A DNA stretch of 64,000 bases from Mycobacterium marinum (lineage in GTDB: Bacteria; Actinomycetota; Actinomycetes; Mycobacteriales; Mycobacteriaceae), in NCBI RefSeq assembly GCF_003391395.1, contig NZ_CP024190.1, forward strand, positions 868,001-932,000, in the 5' to 3' direction. The translations under genes were made by a program, and so were the position numbers. Shown here in pieces: positions 50,999 through 59,184 of the stretch. Under the pieces are notes generated by a model that was given only the letters and a program-made list of their open reading frames with translations, did no database searches and was not told the origin of the DNA. Numbering within the stretch: the stretch's first letter is position 1; every line of letters begins with the position of its first letter.

Positions 50999-52006
50999 TC
51001 ATCGACGTTCATTGACGGCCGGCGCCTTGGCATCGCGGGTATCGCGCAGGCCGACTTCGGCGTGCCCGGTTCCCAACACCGACCAGCTGCGTTCGATGAC
51101 CCGGTTGCCGCCCCGGGTGCGGCTGATTTCGACGTGGACGTCGGCCCGTTCGGTGTTGGTGCACACCGCTTTTCCCCCATCGGGATCGGTGTATTGCAGG
51201 CTCACGCACCTCTCGGCCGGTTGGTCGACCCGGATCAGCACGTCACGGCCATCGATGCGGCCCTCCAGCTGCCAATGTGCAATGCCGAGGGTGGTGCGCA
51301 TCCGCAGGGACGGCAACGGGCTTGCGGGCCAATCTTTTCCATCGATGCGGAAGCGGACGAACGCCAACGGTGCGAGCCGGCGCAGTCCGGGTTTGTGCGA
51401 CACCGCGGTGACGACCTCCAGCACGTCACCGTGACCGAGGTCGGCGTGGATCCATCCCCAGCGTTTGGCGTTGCCGTGCCCGTAGATGTGGGCGACCCCG
51501 CCGCGCCAGCCGCCGATCGGGTGGCTGGTATCGCCCACCGTCAGCGAGCCGCTGAATTCAGCGGTGGGGGCGAGCACCACCTGGGCGCCCGGCAACAACT
51601 CGCGCTCCCATGCGACCCGCGGGAACGTCCACAGCGGCGCGGCGGCGTCCTTCCATGACAAGTCCCAACTCAGTGAACCCGCTCGGCCGGTGAGCGATTC
51701 GTGAGCCGCCCGCGCGCCTGCCGCCTCGAACCAGGCGGCTCCCGTCGCCGGCCCGACCGGCGCGGGGCCGAAACGTCCGGTGCGGGGCGGGCCGTCCGGC
51801 GGGAACCACGTTGCCCATCCGTGCGCGTAGGGCGCGTCACCGGTGGTGGGTGCCACGGTTTCGTAGTGGACCCATAGTCCGGCCTGGGTTGAGGGATCCG
51901 ACAGGGTCGCATACCAGACTTCCAGGCGCCCTGGTTTGCCCTGCCAGCGCGGGGCTACCGCCGATCGCATTTCCTCGTCCACCCGCTTCACCTCCGGTGT
52001 TGCCAT
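50999..52006 (-). CDS. CrtC/tocopherol cyclase-like lipocalin-fold protein (Rv0493c type)
   Basis: Protein of 335 residues. The stretch GGWRGGVAHIYGHGNAKRWGWIHADL near 175-200 and the Trp-rich N-terminal half suggest the double lipocalin fold of CrtC/AttH and tocopherol cyclase proteins; this is a tentative match from pattern alone. A lipid or terpenoid ligand would fit the neighbouring GMC oxidoreductase. Start options are ATG 52006 and GTG 52018; neither has a strong ribosome site, and the ATG is preferred by conservation of MATPEVKRVDEEMRSAVAP as I recall. The gene is divergent from the FadR-type regulator. Confidence 0.75.
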   Translation of the reverse strand: MATPEVKRVDEEMRSAVAPRWQGKPGRLEVWYATLSDPSTQAGLWVHYETVAPTTGDAPYAHGWATWFPPDGPPRTGRFGPAPVGPATGAAWFEAAGARAAHESLTGRAGSLSWDLSWKDAAAPLWTFPRVAWERELLPGAQVVLAPTAEFSGSLTVGDTSHPIGGWRGGVAHIYGHGNAKRWGWIHADLGHGDVLEVVTAVSHKPGLRRLAPLAFVRFRIDGKDWPASPLPSLRMRTTLGIAHWQLEGRIDGRDVLIRVDQPAERCVSLQYTDPDGGKAVCTNTERADVHVEISRTRGGNRVIERSWSVLGTGHAEVGLRDTRDAKAPAVNERR

Positions 52007-52050
52007 GCGGCGCGACACGCTCTTGGTTGTGGTTGTGCCGTCGGTCCATC

Positions 52051-52071
52051 CACTATATTGGTTGAGCCAAT
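52051..52071. promoter_or_regulatory. Shared divergent promoter core and operator of the FadR-type gene
   Basis: TATATT at 52054-52059 (plus) and TATAGT on the minus strand at 52052-52057 overlap, serving the regulator and the Rv0493c-type gene. ATTGG at 52057-52061 and CCAAT at 52067-52071 form a mirrored pair with a five-base centre that covers the expected start of transcription, a natural site for self-repression. Confidence 0.6.
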
Positions 52072-52807
52072 GAACCAGTCAAGTATTTTGCAGCCGCCGG
52101 ATCGTCAACGGGTCGACGAGCAGATCGCCACCTCGATCGCCGACGCGATCCTCGACGGCGTTTTTCCGCCTGGCTCCGCGCTGCCGCCCGAGCGGGAGCT
52201 GGCCGAGCGGCTCGGCGTCAACCGGACGTCGCTGCGCCAGGGTTTGGCCAGGTTGCAGCAGATGGGCCTGATCGAAACCCGGCAGGGGAGTGGCAACGTA
52301 GTGCGCGACCCGCAGAGCCTTACCCATCCCGCGGTGGTCGAGGCGCTGGTGCGCAAGCTCGGTCCCGACTTCCTGGTCGAAGTGCTTGAAATTCGGGCGG
52401 CTCTGGGGCCGCTGATCGGCCGCCTGGCTGCCGAACGGAACAGCTCTGCGGACGCTGAGGCGCTACGCGCTGCGCTGGCGGCGGTGGCCGACGCCGACAC
52501 TGCGCCGGCGCGCCAGGCCGCCGATCTCGCCTATTTTCGGGTACTCATCCACGGCACCCGCAACCGCGCTTTGGGATTGCTGTATCGCTGGGTCGAGCAG
52601 GCCTTCGGTGGCCGCGAGCACGAGCTGACCGGCGCCTATGAGGATGCGGACCCGGTGATCGCCGATCTGGCGGCCATCAATGACGCTGTGCTGGCGGGTG
52701 ACCCTGAGACGGCCGCCGCGGCGGTTGAGGGATACCTGAACGCGAGCGCATTGCGCATGATCATGTGCTACCGCGGCGCCTATGCCGGCGAGGAGCCCGG
52801 GCGGTAG
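52070..52807 (+). CDS. GntR/FadR-family regulator (Rv0494 type)
   Basis: Regulator of 245 residues: GntR winged helix at about 20-80 (ADAILDGVFPPGSALPPERELAERLGVNRTSLRQGLARLQQMGLIETRQGSG) and an all-helical FCD/FadR-type C-terminal domain with likely metal/ligand residues. The M. tuberculosis homologue Rv0494 is reported as a self-regulating, starvation-induced, acyl-CoA-responsive protein. Two starts are possible: TTG at 52058, or ATG at 52070 (used here), which sits ten bases past a TATATT -10 and so would be leaderless. Confidence 0.92.
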   Translation: MNQSSILQPPDRQRVDEQIATSIADAILDGVFPPGSALPPERELAERLGVNRTSLRQGLARLQQMGLIETRQGSGNVVRDPQSLTHPAVVEALVRKLGPDFLVEVLEIRAALGPLIGRLAAERNSSADAEALRAALAAVADADTAPARQAADLAYFRVLIHGTRNRALGLLYRWVEQAFGGREHELTGAYEDADPVIADLAAINDAVLAGDPETAAAAVEGYLNASALRMIMCYRGAYAGEEPGR

Positions 52808-52819
52808 CGTCGCGCGCCG

Positions 52820-53614
52820 TTACTCGGCCGCCCGCGTCGCCGGATGTACGGCGACCAGACCCAGCTGGCTTCGGCGTTTGCACACGGCGGCCAGTTCGGC
52901 GTACGCCTTGGCGCCGAGCAATTCGGTGAGCTCATCGGCCAGGCTCTCCCACACCTGCTTGCTTCCGACATGGGCGGCCGGATCGCCGGTGCAATACCAG
53001 TGCAGGTCGGCGCCGCCGGAGCCCCAGCCGCGTCGGTCGTATTCGGTGAGTGTGGTTTTGAGGATTTCGGAGCCGTCTGGCCGGGTCACCCATTCCTGGC
53101 TGCGCCGGATCGGCAATTGCCAGCAGACATCGGGTTTCATGGTCAGCGGAGCAACACCGAGTTTGAGGGCTTTGCTGTGCAGCGCACAGCCGGTGCCGCC
53201 GGCAAATCCGGGACGGTTCAAGAAGATGCAGGCGTCCTTGTGCTTGCGGGTGCGGTACTGAGGCTGGTCATCGTGCTCATCGAGCTCCAGGTAGCCCTTG
53301 CGGCCCAGGCCTTTGTCCCGATATTGCCAATCGTCGTCGGTCAGCTTCTTGACCGCGTCATCCAACCGGGCGCGGTCGTCATCGTCGGACAGGAATGCGC
53401 CGTGTGAACAACATCCGTCGTGCGGCCGGCCGGCCACGGTGCCCTGGCAGGCCGGGGTGCCGAAGACACAGCTCCAGTGCGACAGCAACCAGGTCAGGTC
53501 GGCCGCGATCAGATGCTCGGGATTGTCGGGGTCGTAGAATTCCACCCACTCGCGGGGGAAATCGAGTTTGACCTCTTGTCCCGGCTGCACCGTCTTCAGG
53601 CACGAGTTTGCCAC
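52820..53614 (-). CDS. Cys-rich DUF3109/YkgJ-like protein (Rv0495c type)
   Basis: Protein of 264 residues with many cysteines: Cys49, Cys56, Cys68-Cys69 followed by His71 (CCSHGAFL), CIFLNRPGF at about 129, GCALHSKAL at 143, KPDVCWQLP at 164 and WYC later. This Cys/His layout matches the DUF3109/YkgJ group thought to bind iron-sulphur or zinc. No membrane helix. The biological role is not established. It starts with GTG at 53614 and is divergent from ppx1; convergent with the FadR-type gene, leaving 12 bases between stops. Confidence 0.82.
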   Translation of the reverse strand: MANSCLKTVQPGQEVKLDFPREWVEFYDPDNPEHLIAADLTWLLSHWSCVFGTPACQGTVAGRPHDGCCSHGAFLSDDDDRARLDDAVKKLTDDDWQYRDKGLGRKGYLELDEHDDQPQYRTRKHKDACIFLNRPGFAGGTGCALHSKALKLGVAPLTMKPDVCWQLPIRRSQEWVTRPDGSEILKTTLTEYDRRGWGSGGADLHWYCTGDPAAHVGSKQVWESLADELTELLGAKAYAELAAVCKRRSQLGLVAVHPATRAAE

Positions 53615-53753
53615 GGTTACAACGTTAGTCCACAGTCATGCTTCGCGGCGCTGCTGCGGTTGCGCGCGCGTCGGCGAGCTTGCCGGCCGGTATTGCCGGG
53701 CAACTCAGCGGGTCGCACGGCGGGCCGCATTGCCGCACGACTAGGTTGATTTC

Positions 53754-54788
53754 GTGCGATTGGGCGTGCTCGACGTGGGCAGCAACACGGTCCACCTACT
53801 GGTGGTTGATGCTCACCGTGGTGGCCATCCGACCCCGATGAGTTCGACGAAGGCGACTTTGCGGCTGGCCGAGGCCACCGATAGCTCGGGCAACATCACC
53901 AAGCGTGGCGCCGACAAGCTGGTGTCCACGATCGACGAGTTCGCCAAGATCGCCGCCAGCTCGGGCTGCGCGGAGCTGATGGCCTTCGCGACATCGGCGG
54001 TCCGAGAGGCGGAGAACTCCGATGACGTGTTGTCGCGGGTGCGCAACGAAACCGATGTCGAATTGCAGGTTCTCAGCGGTGTCGACGAGTCGCGACTGAC
54101 CTTCCTGGCGGTGCGCCGCTGGTTCGGCTGGAGCGCGGGGCGCATCATCAACCTCGACATCGGCGGCGGCTCGCTGGAGTTGTCCAGCGGCGTGGACGAA
54201 GAGCCCGAGGTGGCGCTGTCGCTCCCGCTAGGCGCGGGACGGTTGACGCGGGAATGGCTGCCCGACGATCCGCCCGGCCGGCGCCGGGTGGCGATGCTTC
54301 GGGATTGGCTGGATGCTGAGTTATCGGATGCCGGCGTGACGATGCTGGACGCGGGCATCCCGGACCTCGCGGTGGCTACGTCCAAGACATTTCGCTCGCT
54401 GGCGCGACTCACCGGCGCAGCGCCGTCGGCCGCCGGACCACGGGTGAAGAGGACCCTGACGGCCAATGGCCTCAGACAACTCATATCTTTCATCTCTAGG
54501 ATGACCACCGCTGACCGTGCAGAACTGGAAGGAGTCAGCGCCGAGCGGGCGCCGCAAATCGTGGCGGGGGCTCTGGTGGCGGAGGCAAGCATGCGAGCGC
54601 TCTCGATAGAAGCGTTGGATATCTGCCCGTGGGCGCTACGAGAAGGTGTTATTTTGCGCCGACTCGACAGTGAAGCCGATGGGACCGCCTTCATGGAAAC
54701 TTCGCCGGTGTTGACTTCGGTGCGCGATGCTAGAGGTCAGGTAGTAGATCGGAACGCTGCAGGCCGATCGAGAGGCAACAAACCATGA
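53754..54788 (+). CDS. ppx1: Exopolyphosphatase (Ppx/GppA family)
   Basis: Exopolyphosphatase of 344 residues (Rv0496 homologue) of the ASKHA fold. The phosphate-binding motifs LDVGSNTVHLLV near 6-17 and LDIGGGSLELS near 134-144 are present, with catalytic Glu in the TSAVREAEN block near 81-89. It removes phosphate from short polyphosphate chains and affects stress survival. TAGGTT at 53742-53747 is six bases before the GTG, so the transcript is likely leaderless. It overlaps the next gene by four bases (ATGA). Confidence 0.92.
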   Translation: MRLGVLDVGSNTVHLLVVDAHRGGHPTPMSSTKATLRLAEATDSSGNITKRGADKLVSTIDEFAKIAASSGCAELMAFATSAVREAENSDDVLSRVRNETDVELQVLSGVDESRLTFLAVRRWFGWSAGRIINLDIGGGSLELSSGVDEEPEVALSLPLGAGRLTREWLPDDPPGRRRVAMLRDWLDAELSDAGVTMLDAGIPDLAVATSKTFRSLARLTGAAPSAAGPRVKRTLTANGLRQLISFISRMTTADRAELEGVSAERAPQIVAGALVAEASMRALSIEALDICPWALREGVILRRLDSEADGTAFMETSPVLTSVRDARGQVVDRNAAGRSRGNKP

Positions 54789-55855
54789 CTGGACCACACT
54801 CCGAGACGGAGGACACCAAGCAGATCTCGGTGGCCGAACTGCTGGCCCGCAATGGCAACGTCGGTGCCCCGGCGGTCACCCGGCGCCGCCGCCGCCGCCG
54901 CGGTGACACCGACTCGATCACGGTCGCCGAGCTCACTGGTGAAATTCCGATCATCCGGGACGATCATCACGATGAGCGAAGCGCGCCCAGTGCGCCCGCC
55001 GAAACCACCGAGACTGTCGCACCGACAAGCCAAGCCACGCCCGGCAACGGCCGAGTCGAGGTCGACGAGCCTGCACCCGCATCGCGCGTGCAGCCCGAAT
55101 CGGTCGTAGCACCGGCCGAAGCCGCCGAGCCCCCGCCGGCCGCCGAGGAATCGGCGGCCGGCCAGGCCGGCAGGGGGGCGTATTGGTCGGAGCCCGAGCC
55201 GCGCTGGCCGAAATCGGAGCCGATCACCCGGACCACGGCGGGTCCTGAGCGCAGTGAGTACCCCAGACCCCTGCGCCACACCGGGGATGGCGATGCCGCG
55301 GGGCAAGGGCCCGGGGCTGAGGACATGAGCCCCGACCCGGTGGGCCATTACGGCGATACATCGGTGGATGTCTCCGACTCCGAAGCGGAAGCCGAGGTCG
55401 AGGATTCCGCCTACGTGCGTTCTTTTCTGCAGGCGTCGGAGGGGATCTCCGATCAGGCTCTCTATGGCGGGCAGTCCCTGGCCGATGAGGTGGCGCGGCG
55501 GCGCGGGGAGTCGTTCCCGTCGACGTTCGACGAGGAAGAGGAAGAGGCCGAAGCCGACGAGGAACAGGGCGCGCGCCCGTTGTCGGGCAAGCTCGCGGCT
55601 CTGTGGCGCGGCACGCTGGTAGTGCTGCAGTCGATCTTGGCCGTGGTGTTCGGTGCGGGTCTGTTCATCGCGTTTGACCAGCTGTGGCGCTGGAACAGCA
55701 TCGTCGCGCTGGTGCTCTCGGTACTGGTCATCCTCGGCCTGGTGGTCGGGGTTCGGGTGGTTCGCAAGACGGAGGACATCGGAAGCACATTGATAGCGGT
55801 TGCCGTGGGTGCGTTGATCACCCTGGGTCCGTTGGCCTTGTTGCAATCGGGCTAG
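54785..55855 (+). CDS. Membrane protein with long acidic cytoplasmic region (Rv0497 type)
   Basis: Protein of 356 residues: a polar N-terminal region of about 275 residues with a run of seven Arg near 33-39, many Ala/Pro/Glu, and an acidic stretch (EEEEEAEADEE) near 250-260, then three membrane helices (about 283-303, 308-325, 334-352). Function unknown. The start overlaps the ppx1 stop, so it belongs to the same operon, which continues with the Rv0498 and Rv0499 types. Confidence 0.85.
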   Translation: MTGPHSETEDTKQISVAELLARNGNVGAPAVTRRRRRRRGDTDSITVAELTGEIPIIRDDHHDERSAPSAPAETTETVAPTSQATPGNGRVEVDEPAPASRVQPESVVAPAEAAEPPPAAEESAAGQAGRGAYWSEPEPRWPKSEPITRTTAGPERSEYPRPLRHTGDGDAAGQGPGAEDMSPDPVGHYGDTSVDVSDSEAEAEVEDSAYVRSFLQASEGISDQALYGGQSLADEVARRRGESFPSTFDEEEEEAEADEEQGARPLSGKLAALWRGTLVVLQSILAVVFGAGLFIAFDQLWRWNSIVALVLSVLVILGLVVGVRVVRKTEDIGSTLIAVAVGALITLGPLALLQSG

Positions 55856-55871
55856 GCGGCCCCCACTCACA

Positions 55872-56714
55872 GTGCGCCCAGCAATCAAAGTCGGTCTGTC
55901 GACGGCCTCGGTGTACCCCTTGCGGGCCGAGGCCGCGTTCGAGTATGCCGCCAGGCTCGGTTACGACGGCGTGGAGCTGATGGTCTGGAGCGAGTCGATC
56001 AGCCAGGACATCGATGCCGTCCGAAAGCTGTCCCGGCGCTACCGCGTTCCGGTGCTGTCCGTGCATGCCCCGTGTCTGCTGATTTCGCAGCGGGTGTGGG
56101 GGGCCAACCCGATCGTGAAGCTGGACCGCAGCGTTCGGGCTGCCGAAGAGCTGGGCGCGCAGACCGTCGTCGTGCATCCGCCCTTCCGCTGGCAACGGCG
56201 CTACGCCGAGGGATTCAGCGACCAGGTTGCGGCCTTGGAAGCGTCCAGCGACGTGGTGGTGGCCGTCGAGAACATGTTTCCGTTCCGGGCGGACCGGTTC
56301 TTCGGGGCCGGCCAGTCACGAGAACGGATGCGCAAGCGCGGTGGTGGCCCGGGTGCGGCGATTTCGGCGTTCGCGCCGTCCTATGACCCGCTGGACGGCG
56401 ATCACGCGCATTACACGCTGGACCTCTCGCACACCTCGACAGCCGGAACCGACGCGCTGAGCATGGCCCGGCGGATGGGCCCGGGTCTGATGCATCTGCA
56501 CCTGTGCGACGGCAGCGGGCTGCCCGCCGACGAGCACCTGGTTCCCGGCCGCGGAACGGAGCCCACCGCCGAGGTATGCCAGATGCTGGCCGGTGGGGGC
56601 TTCGCCGGGCAGGTGGTCTTGGAGGTATCCACCTCCTCAGCCCGTTCGGCGGCGGAGCGCGAAGCGATGCTGTCGGAGTCCTTGCAGTTTGCCCGTACCC
56701 ACCTGATGCGGTGA
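55872..56714 (+). CDS. Xylose isomerase-like TIM barrel protein (Rv0498 type)
   Basis: Protein of 280 residues, sugar phosphate isomerase/epimerase-like TIM barrel. Blocks: LGYDGVELMVWSES near 29-42, VLSVHAPCL, VVVHPPFRWQ, VAVENMFPF, and LDLSHTSTAG with HLHLCDGSG, which supply the usual metal ligands (Glu, His, Asp). Substrate unknown. The GTG start is 16 bases after the Rv0497-type stop; the next gene starts two bases later. Confidence 0.85.
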   Translation: MRPAIKVGLSTASVYPLRAEAAFEYAARLGYDGVELMVWSESISQDIDAVRKLSRRYRVPVLSVHAPCLLISQRVWGANPIVKLDRSVRAAEELGAQTVVVHPPFRWQRRYAEGFSDQVAALEASSDVVVAVENMFPFRADRFFGAGQSRERMRKRGGGPGAAISAFAPSYDPLDGDHAHYTLDLSHTSTAGTDALSMARRMGPGLMHLHLCDGSGLPADEHLVPGRGTEPTAEVCQMLAGGGFAGQVVLEVSTSSARSAAEREAMLSESLQFARTHLMR

Positions 56715-56715
56715 T

Positions 56716-57561
56716 ATGAACGCGTTATTCACGACGGCGATGGCGCTGCGCGAGGTCGAAGCACCCGCGGGCGGCCAATGCCGGATATTCGACGGTGAGC
56801 TCGACGAGCACTGGACCATCGGCCCCAAGGTGCATGGCGGCGTGATGCTGGCCTTGTGCGCCAAGGCGGCGCGCGCCGCCCATGGCGGTGACGCACTGCA
56901 ACCGGTCGCGGTGTCGACCAACTTCCTGTGGGCCCCCGATCCGGGGCCGATGCGACTGGTGACATCGATCCGCAAGCGTGGCCGCCGGATCAGCGTGGTC
57001 GACGTGGAGCTCATGCAGGGCGAGCGCACCGCGGTGCACGCCGTCGTCACGCTGGGTGAACCCGAGCATTACGAGTCCGGCCCGGCCACACCGCTGCTAT
57101 CGGCCAACCCGGTGCTGGAAATGATGGCCCCCGAACCGCCAGACGATGCCACACCGATCGGCCCCGGTCATGCGCTGGCCGGTCTGGCCCACCTGGGTGC
57201 CGGCTGCGATGTGCGGCCCCTGGCGTCGACGCTGCAGACCCCGGCGAGCGGGTGGGGCGGACGGGCGCCGACCTTTCAGATGTGGGCCCGGCCACGTGGC
57301 GTCGCCCCGGACGCACTGTTCGCCCTCATGTGCGGCGATCTGTCGGTCCCGGTCACCTTTGCCGTCGGACGCACCGGTTGGGCGCCCACCGTCCAGCTGA
57401 CCGCCATCCTGCGCGCCCTGCCCACCGATGGGTGGCTGCGGATCGTCGCCACCTGCGTTGAGATCGGGCAGGGCTGGTTCGACGAGGACCACATCGTCGT
57501 CGATCAGGCGGGCCGCATCGTGGTGCAGACGCGCCAGCTGGCGATGGTGCCTGCCCGGTAG
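56716..57561 (+). CDS. TesB-like acyl-CoA thioesterase family protein (Rv0499 type)
   Basis: Double hot-dog protein of 281 residues. The first half has FDGELDEHWTIGPKVHGGVMLALCAKAA near 25-52 and RGRRISVVDVELMQGERTAVHAVVTLG near 89-115; the second half has WARPRG...DALFALMCGDL. This layout suits an acyl-CoA thioesterase (TesB-like) whose substrate is unknown. The start is one base after the preceding stop, placing it in the ppx1 operon. Confidence 0.82.
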   Translation: MNALFTTAMALREVEAPAGGQCRIFDGELDEHWTIGPKVHGGVMLALCAKAARAAHGGDALQPVAVSTNFLWAPDPGPMRLVTSIRKRGRRISVVDVELMQGERTAVHAVVTLGEPEHYESGPATPLLSANPVLEMMAPEPPDDATPIGPGHALAGLAHLGAGCDVRPLASTLQTPASGWGGRAPTFQMWARPRGVAPDALFALMCGDLSVPVTFAVGRTGWAPTVQLTAILRALPTDGWLRIVATCVEIGQGWFDEDHIVVDQAGRIVVQTRQLAMVPAR

Positions 57562-57585
57562 CGGCGCCACTGCGGACCGTCTGCG

Positions 57586-58470
57586 ATGCTGTCGGGCATG
57601 CCAAGAATCGCGATCATCGGCGGCGGCAGCATCGGTGAAGCATTGTTGTCCGGACTGTTGCGGGCCGGGCGGCAAGTCAAAGATCTGGTGGTGGCTGAGC
57701 GGGTACCAGAGCGCGCCAAATACCTGGCCAGTACCTATTCGGTATTGGTGACCTCGGCCAAGGATGCGGCGGAGAGCGCGTCGCTGGTCGTCGTCGCGGT
57801 CAAGCCCGGCGACGTCGACTCGGTGATGGGCGACCTGAGCGCGGTGGTGGCCGCGGCCGAAAGCTACAGCGGCGAGCAGGTGTTCGTCACCGTCGCGGCA
57901 GGGGTCACCACCTCATATTTCGAATCCAAGTTGCCCGCGGGCACCCCGGTGGTTCGAGCGATGCCAAACGCGGCCGCACTGGTGAGTGCGGGGGTTACCG
58001 CGCTGGCCAAAGGCCGCTTCGTCACGCCCGAACAGCTCGAGGAAGTCTCAGCCCTGTTCGATTCGGTCGGCGTCGTGCTCACCGTTCCCGAGCAGCAACT
58101 CGACGCTGTGACCGCGTTGTCGGGGTCCGGGCCGGCATATTTCCTGCTGATGGTCGAGGCCTTGGTGGACGCGGGTGTGGCGGCGGGCTTGAGTCGGCAG
58201 GTGGCAACCGACCTGACGGCCCAGACGATGGCCGGTTCGGCGGCGATGCTGCTGGAGCGGATGGATCAAGACCGACGCGGCGCTGCCGAGCCGTTGGGTT
58301 TGCGGGTGGACACCTCGCCGGCGCAGCTGCGGGCGTCGGTCACCTCACCCGGCGGGACGACCGCCGCTGCGCTGCGCGAACTCGAGCGCGAAGGGTTCCG
58401 GGGGGCCGTCGATGCCGCCGTGCAGGCCGCCAAAAGCCGCTCTGAGCAGCTAAGAATTACATCGGAATAA
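57586..58470 (+). CDS. proC: Pyrroline-5-carboxylate reductase
   Basis: Last enzyme of proline synthesis, 294 residues, reducing pyrroline-5-carboxylate with NADPH. Rossmann motif IIGGGSIGEALL near 9-20, VVRAMPNAAALVSAG, and the family signature LSGSGPAYFLLMVEALVDAGV near 180-200 plus TSPGGTTAAALRELE near 249-263 are clear. ATG at 57586 keeps the MLxGM start shared with M. tuberculosis ProC; ATG at 57598 is an alternative. It lies 24 bases after the Rv0499-type stop. Confidence 0.95.
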   Translation: MLSGMPRIAIIGGGSIGEALLSGLLRAGRQVKDLVVAERVPERAKYLASTYSVLVTSAKDAAESASLVVVAVKPGDVDSVMGDLSAVVAAAESYSGEQVFVTVAAGVTTSYFESKLPAGTPVVRAMPNAAALVSAGVTALAKGRFVTPEQLEEVSALFDSVGVVLTVPEQQLDAVTALSGSGPAYFLLMVEALVDAGVAAGLSRQVATDLTAQTMAGSAAMLLERMDQDRRGAAEPLGLRVDTSPAQLRASVTSPGGTTAAALRELEREGFRGAVDAAVQAAKSRSEQLRITSE

Positions 58471-58611
58471 TTCAAAAAATTTGAACTGATTGTCCCCCAC
58501 CAGTACCAGTAACCCCACTAGTCCCGCTATTCTCCTCTTTGTATGCACGCGTGGGTGCCAGCGGAGGGGAAGCCGCTGGGATTGCGTGTGCCTGACACGA
58601 TTGGGTTAGCG

Positions 58612-58866
58612 ATGACGTCTACGAACGGGCCATCGGCGCGCGATTCTGCTGGTAAATCGGTACGTGATAGTTCAGGCGAAGGCCAGCAGGCCGGCAGCCA
58701 GTTCCTCACGGTGGCCGAGGTGGCTTCGCTCATGCGGGTGTCCAAAATGACCGTCTACCGGCTTGTGCACAACGGAGAGTTGCCAGCGGTTCGGGTCGGG
58801 CGGTCATTTCGGGTGCACGCCAAGGCCGTCCACGACATGCTGCAGACCTCGTATTTCGCCGGTTAG
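58612..58866 (+). CDS. BldC/excisionase-like MerR-type HTH protein (Rv0500A)
   Basis: Small DNA-binding protein of 84 residues with the excisionase/BldC-type winged helix LTVAEVASLMRVSKMTVYRLVHNGELPAVRVGRSFRVHAKAVHDML at about 33-80. ATG at 58612 starts MTSTNGPSARD as in M. tuberculosis; a frame from 58543 adds 23 residues without conservation. BldC-like proteins control development genes in actinobacteria; the role in mycobacteria is not settled. Confidence 0.88.
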   Translation: MTSTNGPSARDSAGKSVRDSSGEGQQAGSQFLTVAEVASLMRVSKMTVYRLVHNGELPAVRVGRSFRVHAKAVHDMLQTSYFAG

Positions 58867-59004
58867 CCGAATACCGGCCGCACGCCACCAGGCTTGGCTT
58901 CGGTTGGTCAGGTGGCGCCGGTTTGGTGTTGGGTACGGCGGGCTGGGTAAAGTGACCGGGTCATTTGTTGAAGCAAGCCGGTCACAGGTCAGATAGCGGA
59001 GTTC

Positions 59005-59106
59005 ATGGGTTCAGTAATCAAGAAGCGGCGCAAGCGCATGTCCAAGAAGAAGCACCGCAAGCTGCTGCGCCGCACCCGGGTGCAGCGCAGAAAACTTGGC
59101 AAGTAG
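59005..59106 (+). CDS. Small ribosomal subunit protein bS22 (Rv0500B)
   Basis: Peptide of 33 residues beginning [17 protein letters not shown] and ending RRKLGK, more than half Lys/Arg, in the AURKAIP1/COX24 family. Its homologue was found as bS22 bound near the decoding centre of the mycobacterial small ribosomal subunit. CGGAG lies a few bases before the ATG at 59005; the stop is TAG at 59104-59106. It stands between the BldC-like gene and galE2, as in M. tuberculosis. Confidence 0.9.
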
Positions 59107-59184
59107 GCCCCGACTGGTTCGGGTTGGCGGCTGCTGTCACCAGGCTGTAACGCCCATGCCTCCAGCCGCGGCTAGGCTGTCGGG

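Noticed and set aside
53638..53841. Plus-strand frame overlapping the start of ppx1
   Set aside because: Overlaps the ppx1 start in another frame, with no conserved content.
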